Part shown: positions 19,987 through 28,840 of the stretch, in pieces
Layout: each line of letters opens with the position of its first letter
How positions within the stretch are numbered: position 1 is the stretch's first letter
Source: Paenibacillus sp.
Lineage (GTDB): Bacteria > Bacillota > Bacilli > Paenibacillales > Paenibacillaceae
Direction: 5' to 3'
NCBI GenBank assembly: GCA_023512345.1
Contig: JAILZT010000013.1
Coordinates: forward strand, 62,001-126,000
DNA: 64,000 bases
Made by a program: the position numbers and the translations under genes
Notes under the pieces: generated by a model
What the model saw: only the letters and a program-made list of their open reading frames with translations
What the model was told of the DNA's origin: nothing
Databases searched by the model: none

Positions 19987-20048
19987 TAGCGTTACCATTA
20001 CAAAGATACGTGGTTTGGCAGGAAGCAGCCTGCGGGAGGAGTGAAGAG

Positions 20049-20783
20049 ATGAGTGAATGGTACAAGGAGAGTTTTGGTGAAGACTATCTGATTATATATA
20101 GACACCGGGATTTCGGTGGAGCAAGGCGTGAGGTTGAACAGATGATTGGCTGGCTGGATTTACCTCCAGGGGCTAAGGTGCTGGATTTATGCTGTGGCAT
20201 GGGCCGTCATTCGCTTGCACTCGCAGAAGCAGGGTACGAGGTAACCGGTGTAGACTTATCGGGGCCTCTGCTGATGGAAGCACGTGCTCAAGAGGGAGCG
20301 GATCAAGTCACCTGGCTTCAAGCGGACATGAGAGCATTGGAACTTAACGGAGATTTTGATGCGGTGGTTAATCTATTCACATCCTTCGGATATTTTGAAG
20401 AAGATGAAGAGCAAATTAAGGTGCTCCGCGAAATCAAGCGAATGCTGAAGCCTGGTGGAAAGTTTATTATTGATTTTCTTAATCCTGCGGATGTAATCCG
20501 TAATTTGGTGCCGCACTCTACCCGTGAAGAGGGGAACCTTCTAATTGATGAGAGACGCCGTATTGAAGATGGATTTGTGAAAAAGGATATCATTTTAACC
20601 TGTAAGGAAGATGGAATACCCCGACAATACCATGAGTGTGTGAAGTTGTATCCGGTGAAAATATTTCAGGAGATGATCGAGGAGGCAGGGTTACAGGTTG
20701 AAGCGGTGCATGGCAGTTATGATGAAGGCGCTTATGATGCAGCGAACTCTAAGCGGATGATTTTTCGAGGTATAAGACCCTAA
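20049..20783 (+). CDS. Class I SAM-dependent methyltransferase
   Basis: A 244-residue Rossmann-fold methyltransferase. Motif I is VLDLCCGMGRHSLALAEAGY near residue 43, followed by the acidic VTGVDLS, LQADMRALELNGDFDAVVNL and a post-motif KPGGKFIIDFLNP segment. The substrate is unknown. The start at 20049 follows GGGAGGAGTGAAGAG; an upstream in-frame ATG at 20010 would add 13 residues without a better ribosome site. The next gene begins immediately after its stop, so the two are likely co-transcribed. Confidence 0.88.
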   Translation: MSEWYKESFGEDYLIIYRHRDFGGARREVEQMIGWLDLPPGAKVLDLCCGMGRHSLALAEAGYEVTGVDLSGPLLMEARAQEGADQVTWLQADMRALELNGDFDAVVNLFTSFGYFEEDEEQIKVLREIKRMLKPGGKFIIDFLNPADVIRNLVPHSTREEGNLLIDERRRIEDGFVKKDIILTCKEDGIPRQYHECVKLYPVKIFQEMIEEAGLQVEAVHGSYDEGAYDAANSKRMIFRGIRP

Positions 20784-21812
20784 ATGGTATCCGGAAAAAG
20801 ATTTATAGAAGACAATGACTCCATGCGGGAAGCGATCATTACTCCACGACAAGGCAATATCCTGCAGATTTCTGTTCCTATGGCCCCACCGCTACGTCAG
20901 GTGAATAGTTATCTGCTTAAGGATACAGAAGGCGCCGTAACCATCATTGATCCCGGTCCGCACACGCTGGAGACGGAGCTCGCCTGGGAGGGAACGCTTG
21001 ATAAGCTGGACTTAACCTGGAGCAAAGTGAAGCAAATCGTAGTTACCCATCATCATCCCGACCATTATGGATTGGCGGGCTGGATGCAGTCTCGCAGTGA
21101 CTGCAAGGTGTGGATGTCCGAACGTGCTCATGCGGAGGCCCTGCTGATGTGGGGCCGGAATTCCAGCATGAATGAAGAGTTACCGCTGTTTTTCTTCCGG
21201 CATGGAATGCCTGAACATGTAACGGACGAAATTAAGGAACATCATGAACGTTTTGCACCGCAGGTTATTCCTCAGCCTGAGGTCTCATATATCACTCCTT
21301 CTGTACCCTTTAAGATGGGTGATCACATGTGGCAGCCGATCCTAACCGGTGGGCATGCACCGGGGCATTTATCTTTTTATCATAGCGAAAGCGGATATAT
21401 GATTTGCGGTGATGCCGTGCTGCCGCAGATTTCTCCCAACGTCAGCTTGCTGCCAGGAACTGATCCACAGCCGCTTATGACGTTCCTGCAAGGGCTGCGG
21501 GAGCTTAGCAGTTATCCTGTGAGCCTAGCATTTCCGGGACACCGCGAGCCTTTTGCCGCTTTTGCTGAACGCATCAACAGCTTGCTCGATCACCATGAGG
21601 AGCGGCTGGATGCTGCGGAGGCCTTACTGGTCGAGGGCCCTTTAAGCGGCTTCGCGATATGTGAAGCCCTGTTTCATGGCCGAATATCGAGCATACATCA
21701 GATGCGATTCGCCATGAGTGAGGCTTTGGCCCATATGGTGGAGCTTGTACGCAGGGAACGGGCAATACTAACAGAGTCGGAGGGCTGCTTATATTTCGCG
21801 GCTGCTGAATAA
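20784..21812 (+). CDS. MBL-fold metallo-hydrolase
   Basis: A 342-residue metallo-beta-lactamase-fold hydrolase. The metal site motif THHHPDHYG is near residue 90, further metal ligands lie in TGGHAPGHLSFY and CGDAVLPQ, and a His is in AFPGHREPF. The C-terminal region of about 80 residues looks like the winged-helix tail found in LACTB2/RNase Z-like hydrolases. The start abuts the previous stop. An internal ATG at 20823 (MREAIITPRQGN) could be the true start, but neither has a strong ribosome site. The substrate cannot be read from sequence. Confidence 0.85.
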   Translation: MVSGKRFIEDNDSMREAIITPRQGNILQISVPMAPPLRQVNSYLLKDTEGAVTIIDPGPHTLETELAWEGTLDKLDLTWSKVKQIVVTHHHPDHYGLAGWMQSRSDCKVWMSERAHAEALLMWGRNSSMNEELPLFFFRHGMPEHVTDEIKEHHERFAPQVIPQPEVSYITPSVPFKMGDHMWQPILTGGHAPGHLSFYHSESGYMICGDAVLPQISPNVSLLPGTDPQPLMTFLQGLRELSSYPVSLAFPGHREPFAAFAERINSLLDHHEERLDAAEALLVEGPLSGFAICEALFHGRISSIHQMRFAMSEALAHMVELVRRERAILTESEGCLYFAAAE

Positions 21813-21825
21813 TAGTTATCGAAAT

Positions 21826-21870
21826 GCAAAGAAGCCATCCTCCACATTGATGTGGAAAGAGGGCTTCTTT
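21826..21870. terminator. Bidirectional terminator between the MBL gene and pgpA
   Basis: AAAGAAGCC and GGGCTTCTTTTT form a stem around an inner CCACAT/ATGTGG hairpin, in the short gap between convergent genes. Confidence 0.85.
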
Positions 21871-21880
21871 TTGTGTCTGA

Positions 21881-22483
21881 TTACTCAGGCGTATCTTTTT
21901 GAATATCTGCAAGCTTTTTGGCAGCCTCTTCGGTATCTTCTGGTGCATGCGGCAATCCAAGATCCTGCTCCCGCTCCGCTTGCTTGCGATGGGCGATCCG
22001 GCTGCTGGCTGCGGCAGCTACGGCTCCGACAATATCATCAAGAAAGGTGTGGATTTCCCCAGTTTCTTTATTGTTCAGACGTTGAAGCACACCGGGCTTT
22101 AGTTTATCGATATAACCGTAATTGGTGAACCCGATACTGCCGTATACATTTACTATAGAAAAAGCCAAAATTTCATCTACCCCGTAAAGTCCCTCGTCAT
22201 GCTCTATCATATCCTGCAATTGGGGAAACAGCTTACCTTCTTCAGCCAGCACATCTAATTGAATGCCGGTGAGTACCGCGTTTTGTACTTCTCTTTTGCT
22301 AAGTACCATTTCTACGTTGTGAATACATTCGTCCATCGTCAAATTTGGATAATAAGGCTTCTGCAGCAGGATGACAAGATCAGCTATCTCCTGTATGGTT
22401 ACTCCCCGTTTGTGCAGCCAGCTTTTAGTCGCCTCTGCAACGGACCTGCTGTTCAGACTGTAAGGCAATTTTGCGTCAGCCAT
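21881..22483 (-). CDS. Phosphatidylglycerophosphatase A-like protein
   Basis: A 200-residue protein resembling PgpA/YutG. The sequence has a long helical N-terminal part (VTIQEIADLVILLQKPYYPNL), DEILAFSIVNVYGSIGFTNYG in the middle, and a conserved acidic FLDDIVGAVAAAASSRIAHR segment. Firmicute members lack the transmembrane segments of E. coli PgpA, and whether they dephosphorylate phosphatidylglycerophosphate is unproven. The start at 22483 (MADAKLPYSL) is preceded by TTGGAGGGACTGACA with 7-nt spacing; an upstream in-frame ATG at 22552 lacks a site. Confidence 0.8.
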   Translation of the reverse strand: MADAKLPYSLNSRSVAEATKSWLHKRGVTIQEIADLVILLQKPYYPNLTMDECIHNVEMVLSKREVQNAVLTGIQLDVLAEEGKLFPQLQDMIEHDEGLYGVDEILAFSIVNVYGSIGFTNYGYIDKLKPGVLQRLNNKETGEIHTFLDDIVGAVAAAASSRIAHRKQAEREQDLGLPHAPEDTEEAAKKLADIQKDTPE

Positions 22484-22691
22484 TGTCAGTCCCTCCAATA
22501 TAGTGAGTCTTTGGTTAGTATTCTCTCCAGTGAAGGATAGGTAAATTCCCACTGTTTAGAAATTGTACTTTTATAGGGTGGTATTTGTCCACTATTCAAA
22601 CTTTAGGATAAGCTGTTGTTATTTTTTCAGGGGAGGGCTCGTATACATAACAGTACAAAGGATATTTTATTTTTGAAAGGGGAAAATAATT

Positions 22692-23813
22692 ATGGCACAT
22701 ATGCAAAAAATTCGCGGTATATCCGCAGTCTGCCTTCTGGCTGTACCGCTGGCGCTCTCCGGCTGCAGCTTGTTTGGACTAGATGCTTCATCCTCGGTAG
22801 ATCCGCCGCCCATTGAAGTCGAAGCACAAATGCTGGAGATTAGTGGAGATACGCTAGATTCTGGAGTAATGGGTCCAGTAACATTAGATTCGGATTCAGT
22901 GGAGGTTAGCGGTCCAGCTGCAACTGAGGCGGGTTCTTCCTCAACTAGAACGACTGTATTTCTAGAGAATGATAATGGATTGCTCGCTCCGGTTTCACTT
23001 AGCTTACCTTCTGGTGAAGAGACCCTAGCCCTGAAGGACGCTTTAACTGCGCTAGTCAGTAAAGGAGCCTATGCATCATCATTGCCTTCCGGTTTTCATG
23101 GTATTCTCCCAGCTGGAACTACGGTACAAAGCGTTACGGTTGACAAGGAAAAGGCTCTTGCAATCGTTGAGTTTAATGCTAAATTCAATGAATATGCCGT
23201 GGAGGATGAACGCAAAATTCTGGAAGCTGTCACATGGACACTTACAGGAGATGAAGCCATTCAAGGCGTACAAATATGGGTTGACGGTAAGAAGCTAAGT
23301 GAGATGCCGTTAAAAGGAACGCCGCTAGATCGTCCATTGTCACGTAACATGGGTATTAATCTGCCAAAGAGCGGTACAATCGCAATGAATTCCAGTGCAG
23401 TTACTGTTTACTTCTCGGCAGCATCACCGGATGGTGTCCAGTATTATGTTCCGGTGACGCGCTTCATTCCAGCTGGACTAGAGCCAGTTAAGGCGGCTTT
23501 GAACGAATTGATATCCGGACCGGAGTCTGGTGACGGGCTTGAAATGGTTATGACCGACGGGACCCTGCTTGATTCCGTAGAAGAGGGTCAAAATGGCGTG
23601 GTTACCGTTTCACTAAAGGACGATATGTTCGTTGACGGAGACAAGGTTCCAGCGGAAATGTTGGAATCCGTTGTCCTGACAGTCGCGCAGAACAGTGAAG
23701 ATTCTCTGGTTCAGATTCGCCTGAACGGCAAGGAAGCAGTGACCGGAACGAATGAGGTTGACTACGGAAAGCCGGTTTCGGTCCCGCAATATTTGAATGA
23801 GATGCCGCTTTAG
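22692..23813 (+). CDS. gerM: GerM-like lipoprotein with two GerMN domains
   Basis: A 373-residue lipoprotein: the signal peptide ends in the lipobox ALSG-C with Cys25. Two GerMN (sporulation/germination) domains follow, roughly residues 75-200 and 225-365, each with the pattern hhLPPG/hSGPhh (SLPSGFHGILPAGTTVQSV, ALNELISGPESGDGL). In Bacillus gerM encodes a membrane lipoprotein needed for sporulation and germination and sits beside rph and the XTP pyrophosphatase gene, the same order as here. The ribosome site GAAAGGGG precedes the ATG. Good full-length call. Confidence 0.88.
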   Translation: MAHMQKIRGISAVCLLAVPLALSGCSLFGLDASSSVDPPPIEVEAQMLEISGDTLDSGVMGPVTLDSDSVEVSGPAATEAGSSSTRTTVFLENDNGLLAPVSLSLPSGEETLALKDALTALVSKGAYASSLPSGFHGILPAGTTVQSVTVDKEKALAIVEFNAKFNEYAVEDERKILEAVTWTLTGDEAIQGVQIWVDGKKLSEMPLKGTPLDRPLSRNMGINLPKSGTIAMNSSAVTVYFSAASPDGVQYYVPVTRFIPAGLEPVKAALNELISGPESGDGLEMVMTDGTLLDSVEEGQNGVVTVSLKDDMFVDGDKVPAEMLESVVLTVAQNSEDSLVQIRLNGKEAVTGTNEVDYGKPVSVPQYLNEMPL

Positions 23814-23903
23814 AAATAACGGTTAGGCTAAAAAGATGCTTTTGTGCCTGCTCTTTGGTAGAATAGGGGATGCTTAAATGAGCTGATGTAGGAGGCAGAA
23901 AAG

Positions 23904-24662
23904 ATGAGATCAAACGGGCGAAATGACGACCAGCTTCGGTCATTGACGATAACAACCCAAATTAATAAATATGCTGAGGGCTCCGTGATGATTGAAATGG
24001 GAGATACCAAGGTCATTTGTACAGCTACTGTGGAGGAGAAGGTTCCACCATTCCTGAAAGGCCAAGGTAAAGGCTGGGTAACGGCTGAATATTCCATGCT
24101 TCCACGCGCAACTGGGACACGCAACCAGCGTGAATCGGCACGCGGCAAGCTAACTGGACGCACTATGGAAATTCAACGTTTAATTGGCCGGGCCCTTCGG
24201 TCTGTGGTGAATCTGCAAGCACTGGGCGAACGCAGCATTACGCTGGATTGTGATGTGATTCAAGCAGACGGTGGAACACGAACCGCTTCGATTACGGGTG
24301 CTTTTGTAGCGATGGCTATTGCCATTAACAAAATTGCTGTACAGCACAAGCTCAGTGTATTCCCAATTACCGATTTTCTAGCAGCCATTAGTGTTGGCGT
24401 AGTAGGTGACAAAACGCTGTTGGACCTGAATTATGAAGAGGATTCCAAGGCGAAGGTAGATATGAATGTAGTTATGACTGGCGGCGGAGCATTCGTTGAA
24501 GTTCAAGGCACGGGAGAAGACAGACCATTCACACGTCAAGAACTGAATCGCTTGCTTGAGCTGGGTGAGAAAGGCGTTACTGAACTCATTGCTGTACAAA
24601 AGGAAGTTTTGGGAGCTATTGCCCTCAAAATCCCTACCGGGCAGCCGGGTCAAGAGGTATAA
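23904..24662 (+). CDS. rph: Ribonuclease PH
   Basis: A phosphorolytic 3'-5' exoribonuclease that trims tRNA 3' ends; it forms a hexameric ring. The 252-residue product begins [20 protein letters not shown] and contains [18 protein letters not shown], the Arg-rich [25 protein letters not shown] region and [19 protein letters not shown], all canonical. The start follows TAGGAGGCAGAAAAG. It is one nucleotide short of the next gene, giving tight coupling with rdgB. Confidence 0.97.
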   Translation: MRSNGRNDDQLRSLTITTQINKYAEGSVMIEMGDTKVICTATVEEKVPPFLKGQGKGWVTAEYSMLPRATGTRNQRESARGKLTGRTMEIQRLIGRALRSVVNLQALGERSITLDCDVIQADGGTRTASITGAFVAMAIAINKIAVQHKLSVFPITDFLAAISVGVVGDKTLLDLNYEEDSKAKVDMNVVMTGGGAFVEVQGTGEDRPFTRQELNRLLELGEKGVTELIAVQKEVLGAIALKIPTGQPGQEV

Positions 24663-24663
24663 A

Positions 24664-25311
24664 ATGAATTCAACAGGCGGCATTCTTATTGTTGCGACGA
24701 AGAATCAGGGAAAGGTCCGTGAGTTTCAGCATGCCTTTGCCCCCCTTGGACTGACGGTTAAGAGTATGTTCGATTATCCAAATCTCCCGGACGTAGTGGA
24801 GGACGGATCGACCTTTGCTGAGAATGCTTTAAAAAAGGCTAAGGCTGTTGGCGACGCGCTCGGATTTCCTGTTCTAGCTGATGATTCTGGCCTTTGTGTA
24901 GATGCGCTGGAAGGAAGACCCGGTGTCTACTCCGCACGGTATGCGGGTGAAGATGCAGACGATGCAGCTAATAACTTGAAACTCCTTGGTGAGTTGGAGA
25001 CTTTGAAGCAGGGTGAAGATACTGGACAGCCCTTGCTGAGTACAGCCAGATTCGTCTGCGCGCTATCGCTCTATGATCCGGCAACCGGAGACGAGCTAAC
25101 GGCTGAAGGTACTGTGGACGGTTGGATTACCTCTGAGCCTGCGGGCGGGGGCGGATTTGGTTATGATCCGATCTTTTACTTGCCGGACTACGAAAAAACC
25201 ATGGCAGAACTGACACTCACCGAGAAGCAGTTGATTAGCCACCGGGGTACTGCCCTGCGGCTGCTTACGGATAAGCTGTCTGCGAAGGATCAGGATAGTC
25301 AGGTGCAATAA
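24664..25311 (+). CDS. rdgB: XTP/dITP diphosphatase (house-cleaning NTPase)
   Basis: This enzyme hydrolyses non-canonical purine NTPs (XTP, dITP, ITP) to monophosphates, keeping them out of DNA and RNA. The 215-residue product begins MNSTGGILIVATKNQGKVRE and has the HAM1 signatures VLADDSGLCVDALEGRPGVY and GFGYDPIFYLPDYEKTMAEL, then ISHRGTALR. The ATG at 24664 follows AAGAGGTATAA and the rph stop. The gerM-rph-rdgB order matches Bacillus. Confidence 0.96.
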   Translation: MNSTGGILIVATKNQGKVREFQHAFAPLGLTVKSMFDYPNLPDVVEDGSTFAENALKKAKAVGDALGFPVLADDSGLCVDALEGRPGVYSARYAGEDADDAANNLKLLGELETLKQGEDTGQPLLSTARFVCALSLYDPATGDELTAEGTVDGWITSEPAGGGGFGYDPIFYLPDYEKTMAELTLTEKQLISHRGTALRLLTDKLSAKDQDSQVQ

Positions 25312-25347
25312 GAAACCCCACTTTTGTGTAGGGTAAGAATAACAAAA

Positions 25348-25388
25348 GCTTGCAGAGAGGCCTTAGCCTCGAACTGCAGGCTTTTTTT
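25348..25388 (+). terminator. Terminator after the gerM-rph-rdgB group
   Basis: AGCTTGCAG (25348-25356) pairs with CTGCAGGCT (25374-25382) around an inner AGGCC/GCCT pairing, then a run of Ts. Confidence 0.85.
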
Positions 25389-25538
25389 GCAAAATATAAG
25401 AAAGAGGGTATTCATAAGCTGCCATAAGATGAAATACATTGTATATACATGTCTGTGCTTTTGGCTGCTGAAACTTCTGCAACGCTTCGCAGTTTTTTTC
25501 GTTATAGTAGTATATAGCGGAAGGTGGTGGGTTCACCG

Positions 25539-25973
25539 ATGATGGTCTGGATGTTTTGGTTAATCGCAGCCGGTGTCCTGTTTGTAGTAGAGATGATGAC
25601 GCTTACGTTTTACCTGCTTTGGCTTTGTATTGGTGCAATAATGGCTGGATTGGTGTCGCTTTTAGTGCCAGATGCTATTTTACTTCAAGTAGTAATCGGG
25701 TCCCTTGTTGCGCTGGGTCTAACCCTGTTCTCGAAGCCGCTTGTGGCAAAATTCCGAAGTTCCCGCGGGTTCAATGATACAGGTACGGATATCGTCGGAA
25801 GACAAGGCGTCGTTGTGGAGGCGCTAGAGCCGGGGTATTACGGTCAAGTCAAGATTGGCGGGGATACTTGGAGTGCCACATCTGTTCAAAGGCTTGGCAG
25901 AAATGAGATTGTCAAGGTAGTAGGTAGAAGTACCACTATAATTGAAGTAGAACGATGGGAGGAAATGAACTAA
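25539..25973 (+). CDS. NfeD-like membrane protein
   Basis: A 144-residue protein of the NfeD family: two or three N-terminal transmembrane helices (MMVWMFWLIAAGVLFVVEMM; LLWLCIGAIMAGLVSLLV) and a C-terminal soluble OB-fold domain (DIVGRQGVVVEALEPGYYGQ) of about 65 residues. Such genes are nearly always followed by an SPFH-domain gene, as here, and the pair is linked to membrane microdomain organisation. The start at 25539 is 10 nt after AAGGTGGT; GTG codons at 25524 and 25527 lie inside that site. The stop codon overlaps the next ATG (TAATG). Confidence 0.87.
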   Translation: MMVWMFWLIAAGVLFVVEMMTLTFYLLWLCIGAIMAGLVSLLVPDAILLQVVIGSLVALGLTLFSKPLVAKFRSSRGFNDTGTDIVGRQGVVVEALEPGYYGQVKIGGDTWSATSVQRLGRNEIVKVVGRSTTIIEVERWEEMN

Positions 25974-26908
25974 TGGAATGGGCAATTATTATTGTGGTTC
26001 TTGTTGTCGTTGTAGTCTTCATTGCTCTAACGGTCAAGATTGTGCCTCAGCAGCGGATTGGTGTCGTGGAGCGTCTCGGTAAATTCCACCGTCTGTTAAC
26101 CCCGGGTCTAAACATTCTGATTCCGGTTATTGACCAGGTGCGTAAGTACCATGATCTGCGGATTCAACAGGCCAATGTTCCACCCCAAACGGTAATCACG
26201 AAAGACAATGTTCAAGTTCAAATTGATACTATTATTTTCTATAAGGTTGTGGGTCCGGAAGAAGCGACTTACGGCATTTCCGATTATGTATATGGCGTGC
26301 GAAATATCTCAACTGCAACGATGCGGCAAATTATTGGTAAGCTGGAGTTGGATGAGACGCTGTCCGGACGTGAAAAGATCTCCACCGAAATTCGCGTCGC
26401 TCTCGATGAGGCTACTGAGAAGTGGGGCGTAAGAATTGAGCGTGTGGAAGTTATCGATATCAAGCCGCCGCTCGATATCCAAGAAGCGATGGATAAACAA
26501 ATGAAGGCTGAGCGCAGCAAGCGGGCGATTGTACTGGAGGCAGAAGCCGCCAAACAGGATATGATCTTGCGTGCAGAAGGTGACAAACAGAGTAAAATAC
26601 TGAAGGCGGAAGGCGATAAGGAAGCCCGTATCCGTCAAGCTGAAGGTTCGCGTCAAGCGCAGGAACTGGAAGCTCTCGGTCAAGCAAAAGCGATTGAGGC
26701 TATAGCCGAAGCTGAAAAAGTCCGTATCCAGTTGCTCAGTACCTCAGGATTGGATGAACAGGTACTCGCTTATCGTTCTTTTGAAGCACTGAGTGAAATC
26801 GCTAAAGGACCGGCTAACAAAGTCTTCCTGCCGACCAGCGCCGTTGAGACGCTTGGAAGCCTGGGAGCCATGGCTGAAATATTTAAAGCGAGTAAGGATG
26901 GCAAGTAA
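25973..26908 (+). CDS. SPFH/Band 7 domain protein (QmcA/stomatin-like)
   Basis: A 311-residue membrane-anchored SPFH protein. A single N-terminal hydrophobic segment (MEWAIIIVVLVVVVVFIAL) is followed by the Band 7 domain (VPQQRIGVVERLGKFHRLL; TKDNVQVQIDTIIFYKV). A long Ala/Glu/Lys coiled-coil (about residues 175-250, with repeated LKAEGDKEARI-type heptads) drives oligomerisation. It is paired with the NfeD-like gene upstream. AGGAAATGAACTA precedes the ATG. The stop codon lies in a 12-bp tandem repeat (see 26903-26950). Confidence 0.9.
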   Translation: MEWAIIIVVLVVVVVFIALTVKIVPQQRIGVVERLGKFHRLLTPGLNILIPVIDQVRKYHDLRIQQANVPPQTVITKDNVQVQIDTIIFYKVVGPEEATYGISDYVYGVRNISTATMRQIIGKLELDETLSGREKISTEIRVALDEATEKWGVRIERVEVIDIKPPLDIQEAMDKQMKAERSKRAIVLEAEAAKQDMILRAEGDKQSKILKAEGDKEARIRQAEGSRQAQELEALGQAKAIEAIAEAEKVRIQLLSTSGLDEQVLAYRSFEALSEIAKGPANKVFLPTSAVETLGSLGAMAEIFKASKDGK

Positions 26909-26950
26909 GAAGGTAAGTAAGAAGGTAAGTAAGAGGGTAAGTAAGATGGC
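26903..26950 (+). repeat. Four 12-bp tandem repeats over the SPFH stop codon
   Basis: Units AAGTAAGAAGGT, AAGTAAGAAGGT, AAGTAAGAGGGT and AAGTAAGATGGC follow each other. Since 12 is a multiple of three, the TAA stop is repeated in frame four times (K-stop-E-G-K-stop). Confidence 0.9.
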
Positions 26951-27021
26951 CAGTCGAAGGTCAGTAAAATAGTGAATGTACGAGCGGGGTTTTACAATTG
27001 CAGCGGATTCCGTTAAAGTAA

Positions 27022-27064
27022 AAAGCAAAACTAAAGCATTTGCTTACGATGTTGGTTTTGCTTT
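27022..27064 (+). terminator. Inverted repeat, possible terminator of the NfeD-SPFH pair
   Basis: AAAGCAAAAC (27022-27031) and GTTTTGCTTT (27055-27064) are perfectly complementary with a 23-nt loop. There is no clear T-tract, so termination is only likely. Confidence 0.45.
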
Positions 27065-27089
27065 GCAAAACTTTTAAGGAGAGAGAGAC

Positions 27090-27545
27090 GTGACCCAAAA
27101 AGAAATATCGCCTCTAGTTGAAGCGCTGGGGATGCAGCCGCATATTGAAGGCGGTTGGTACAAAAGACTTTGGAATTCTTCATTTGAAATTCCGCAAGAG
27201 GTATTAGGCGGCAGCTATTCCGGCTCACGCTGCTCGGCATCTTCTATTTATTTTTTGCTTCATGCAGATGAAGCTTCAGAATGGCACACGGTGCTCTCGG
27301 ATGAAATATGGCTGTGGCATTCAGGCAGTCCTATCGTATTGAGTCTTGGAGGCAGCGGAGACCAACCAGAAGATGTTAAGGAGTATATCCTGGGTCTGGA
27401 CGTGGCAGCAGGCCAACAGCCGCAATTGGTTGTTCCTGCAGGAGTATGGCAAGCGGCCCGACCGCTCGGAGAAGAGCCCGTACTGGTGTCTTGTATTGTT
27501 TCACCGGAATTTCACTTTGATGACTTCAAAATGATTGAGAAATAA
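27090..27545 (+). CDS. Cupin-fold protein, DUF985 family
   Basis: A 151-residue cupin of the DUF985/cupin_5 family. Typical features are LGMQPHIEGGWYKRLWNS near residue 14, SSIYFLLHADEASEWHTV (metal-site region), GSPIVLSL, and the closing VVPAGVWQAARPLGEEPVLV and SCIVSPEFHFDDF. Related structures have a small-molecule binding barrel, but no reaction is established. It begins with GTG after AAGGAGAGAGAGAC and is followed by a perfect terminator, so it is a single-gene unit. Confidence 0.87.
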   Translation: MTQKEISPLVEALGMQPHIEGGWYKRLWNSSFEIPQEVLGGSYSGSRCSASSIYFLLHADEASEWHTVLSDEIWLWHSGSPIVLSLGGSGDQPEDVKEYILGLDVAAGQQPQLVVPAGVWQAARPLGEEPVLVSCIVSPEFHFDDFKMIEK

Positions 27546-27552
27546 AGAGAAT

Positions 27553-27580
27553 GGAGGCGCGATAAGCGCCTCCTTTTTTT
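27553..27580 (+). terminator. Terminator of the cupin gene
   Basis: GGAGGCGC-GATAA-GCGCCTCC, a perfect 8-bp GC-rich stem with a 5-nt loop, followed by eight Ts. Confidence 0.95.
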
Positions 27581-27665
27581 GTGCTTTTTTGGTATTGTAC
27601 TTACGTTCTGATATACTTAATTTTGGTAAGTGAACCAAACTACAATAGGCTTGGAGGGTTAAACT

Positions 27666-28502
27666 ATGAGTCAGTTGAACGGACCATTTTCAGGTGGCCC
27701 CACATTAAATGACGGTGTAACGATGCCATGGCTAGGCCTGGGAGTATGGCAAACTAAGGACGGCGATGAGGTTATCCGCGCCGTTAAAGCGGCTGTAGAG
27801 ACCGGTTACCGCAGTATTGATACAGCAGCAGGGTACAACAATGAAGAAGGGGTAGGACAAGCTATCCATGAATGCGGAGTACCCCGGGAACAACTGTTTA
27901 TTACGACAAAAGTTCGAAATCCTGACCAAGGATACGAATCCACACTGAAAGCGTTCGAAGTCAGCCGGCGTAAGCTGGGACTGGATGTTATAGATCTGTA
28001 TTTGATTCATTGGCCCGTTGCGGGTAAGTATCGTGAGACTTGGAAAGCTTTGATCCACCTGCAAAAGGAAGGCTTCATCAAGTCCGTCGGTGTGAGCAAC
28101 TTTCAGATTCACCATTTGAAGGATATTATCGAAGATTCCGGGGTTGTGCCAGTGGTCAATCAAGTGGAGTTCCATCCGCTGCTGACCCAACGGGAACTGC
28201 TGAAATACTGCCGGGAGCAAGGCGTTCAAATGGAAGCTTGGAGTCCGCTGATGCAGGGGAATTTGGAACTGCCACTTCTACAGGAGTTAGCTGGAAAATA
28301 CGGTAAGACGCCTGCTCAAATTGTTCTGCGATGGGATTTACAGCAAGGTGTAATCACGATTCCGAAATCGGTACATGCAGAGCGCATTACGGAAAATGCG
28401 GGCTTCTTTGATTTCACTCTTAGCGATGAGGATGTAAAGGCTCTAGAGAACCTTAACCAAAACCATCGTTTTGGTCCGGACCCCGACAACTTTAACTTTT
28501 AA
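27666..28502 (+). CDS. Aldo/keto reductase
   Basis: A 278-residue NADPH-dependent aldo/keto reductase of the 2,5-diketo-gluconate reductase type. Signatures: GYRSIDTAAGYNNEEGVGQA (catalytic Asp and Tyr), FITTKVRNPDQGY (catalytic Lys), DLYLIHWPVAGKY (His), then VGVSNFQIHHLKDI and the cofactor segment IPKSVHAERITEN. The physiological substrate is unknown. TTGGAGGGTTAAACT precedes the ATG. It stands alone, with a repeat region downstream. Confidence 0.92.
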   Translation: MSQLNGPFSGGPTLNDGVTMPWLGLGVWQTKDGDEVIRAVKAAVETGYRSIDTAAGYNNEEGVGQAIHECGVPREQLFITTKVRNPDQGYESTLKAFEVSRRKLGLDVIDLYLIHWPVAGKYRETWKALIHLQKEGFIKSVGVSNFQIHHLKDIIEDSGVVPVVNQVEFHPLLTQRELLKYCREQGVQMEAWSPLMQGNLELPLLQELAGKYGKTPAQIVLRWDLQQGVITIPKSVHAERITENAGFFDFTLSDEDVKALENLNQNHRFGPDPDNFNF

Positions 28503-28513
28503 CCGGTAAAAAA

Positions 28514-28634
28514 AGGGTTCAATACCAATCTAGCGGTTGGTGAGATACCTACACCGTGGGTCAAAAGGTGAGGACCATCAACTATTTTTACTTCACACCT
28601 CATGCGGACTATAAAGCCGCTATTTAAGTCTCAC
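28514..28634. repeat. Partial copy (left half) of the MITE-like dispersed element
   Basis: Aligns by eye with 52104-52255: GGGTTCAATACC-like start, TACACCGTGGG against TGCACCATGGG, the CCATCAACTA/CGGCAACTA block, and CGGACTATAAAGCCGCTATT against CGGACTGTAAAGCCTCTATT. It ends at ATTTAAGTCTCA, where 50-bp repeat units begin. Confidence 0.75.
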
Positions 28635-28736
28635 CGGATAGTGGATTCCGCAAATGTGATGTAAAAGTGCAATTGAATCGCCCTCAGATAGTGGATTTGG
28701 CTAAATGTGATGTAAAAGTGCAATTGAATCGCCCTA
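28632..28736. repeat. Two further units of the 50-bp repeat
   Basis: Two units (GGATAGTGGATT, then AAATGTGATGTAAAAGTGCA, then ATTGAATCGCCC) match the array at 12483-12712. The second contains the full GGCTAAATGTGATGTAAAAG core. Confidence 0.9.
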
Positions 28737-28756
28737 ACCTGGGAGATAGCGTACTA

Positions 28757-28799
28757 AAAAAAAGGCAGTCAAGGGGCAACCCCCTTGAACTGCCTTTTT
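28757..28799. terminator. Bidirectional terminator between the reductase and the CPBP protease gene
   Basis: AAAAGGCAGT-CAAGGGG and CCCCTTGAACTGCCTTTTT pair over a GCAA-type loop with A and T runs on the two sides. Confidence 0.9.
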
Positions 28800-28840
28800 A
28801 ATGTTTAATCGGCGGCATTAGCTAGCTGTAAGTTCCCCTT

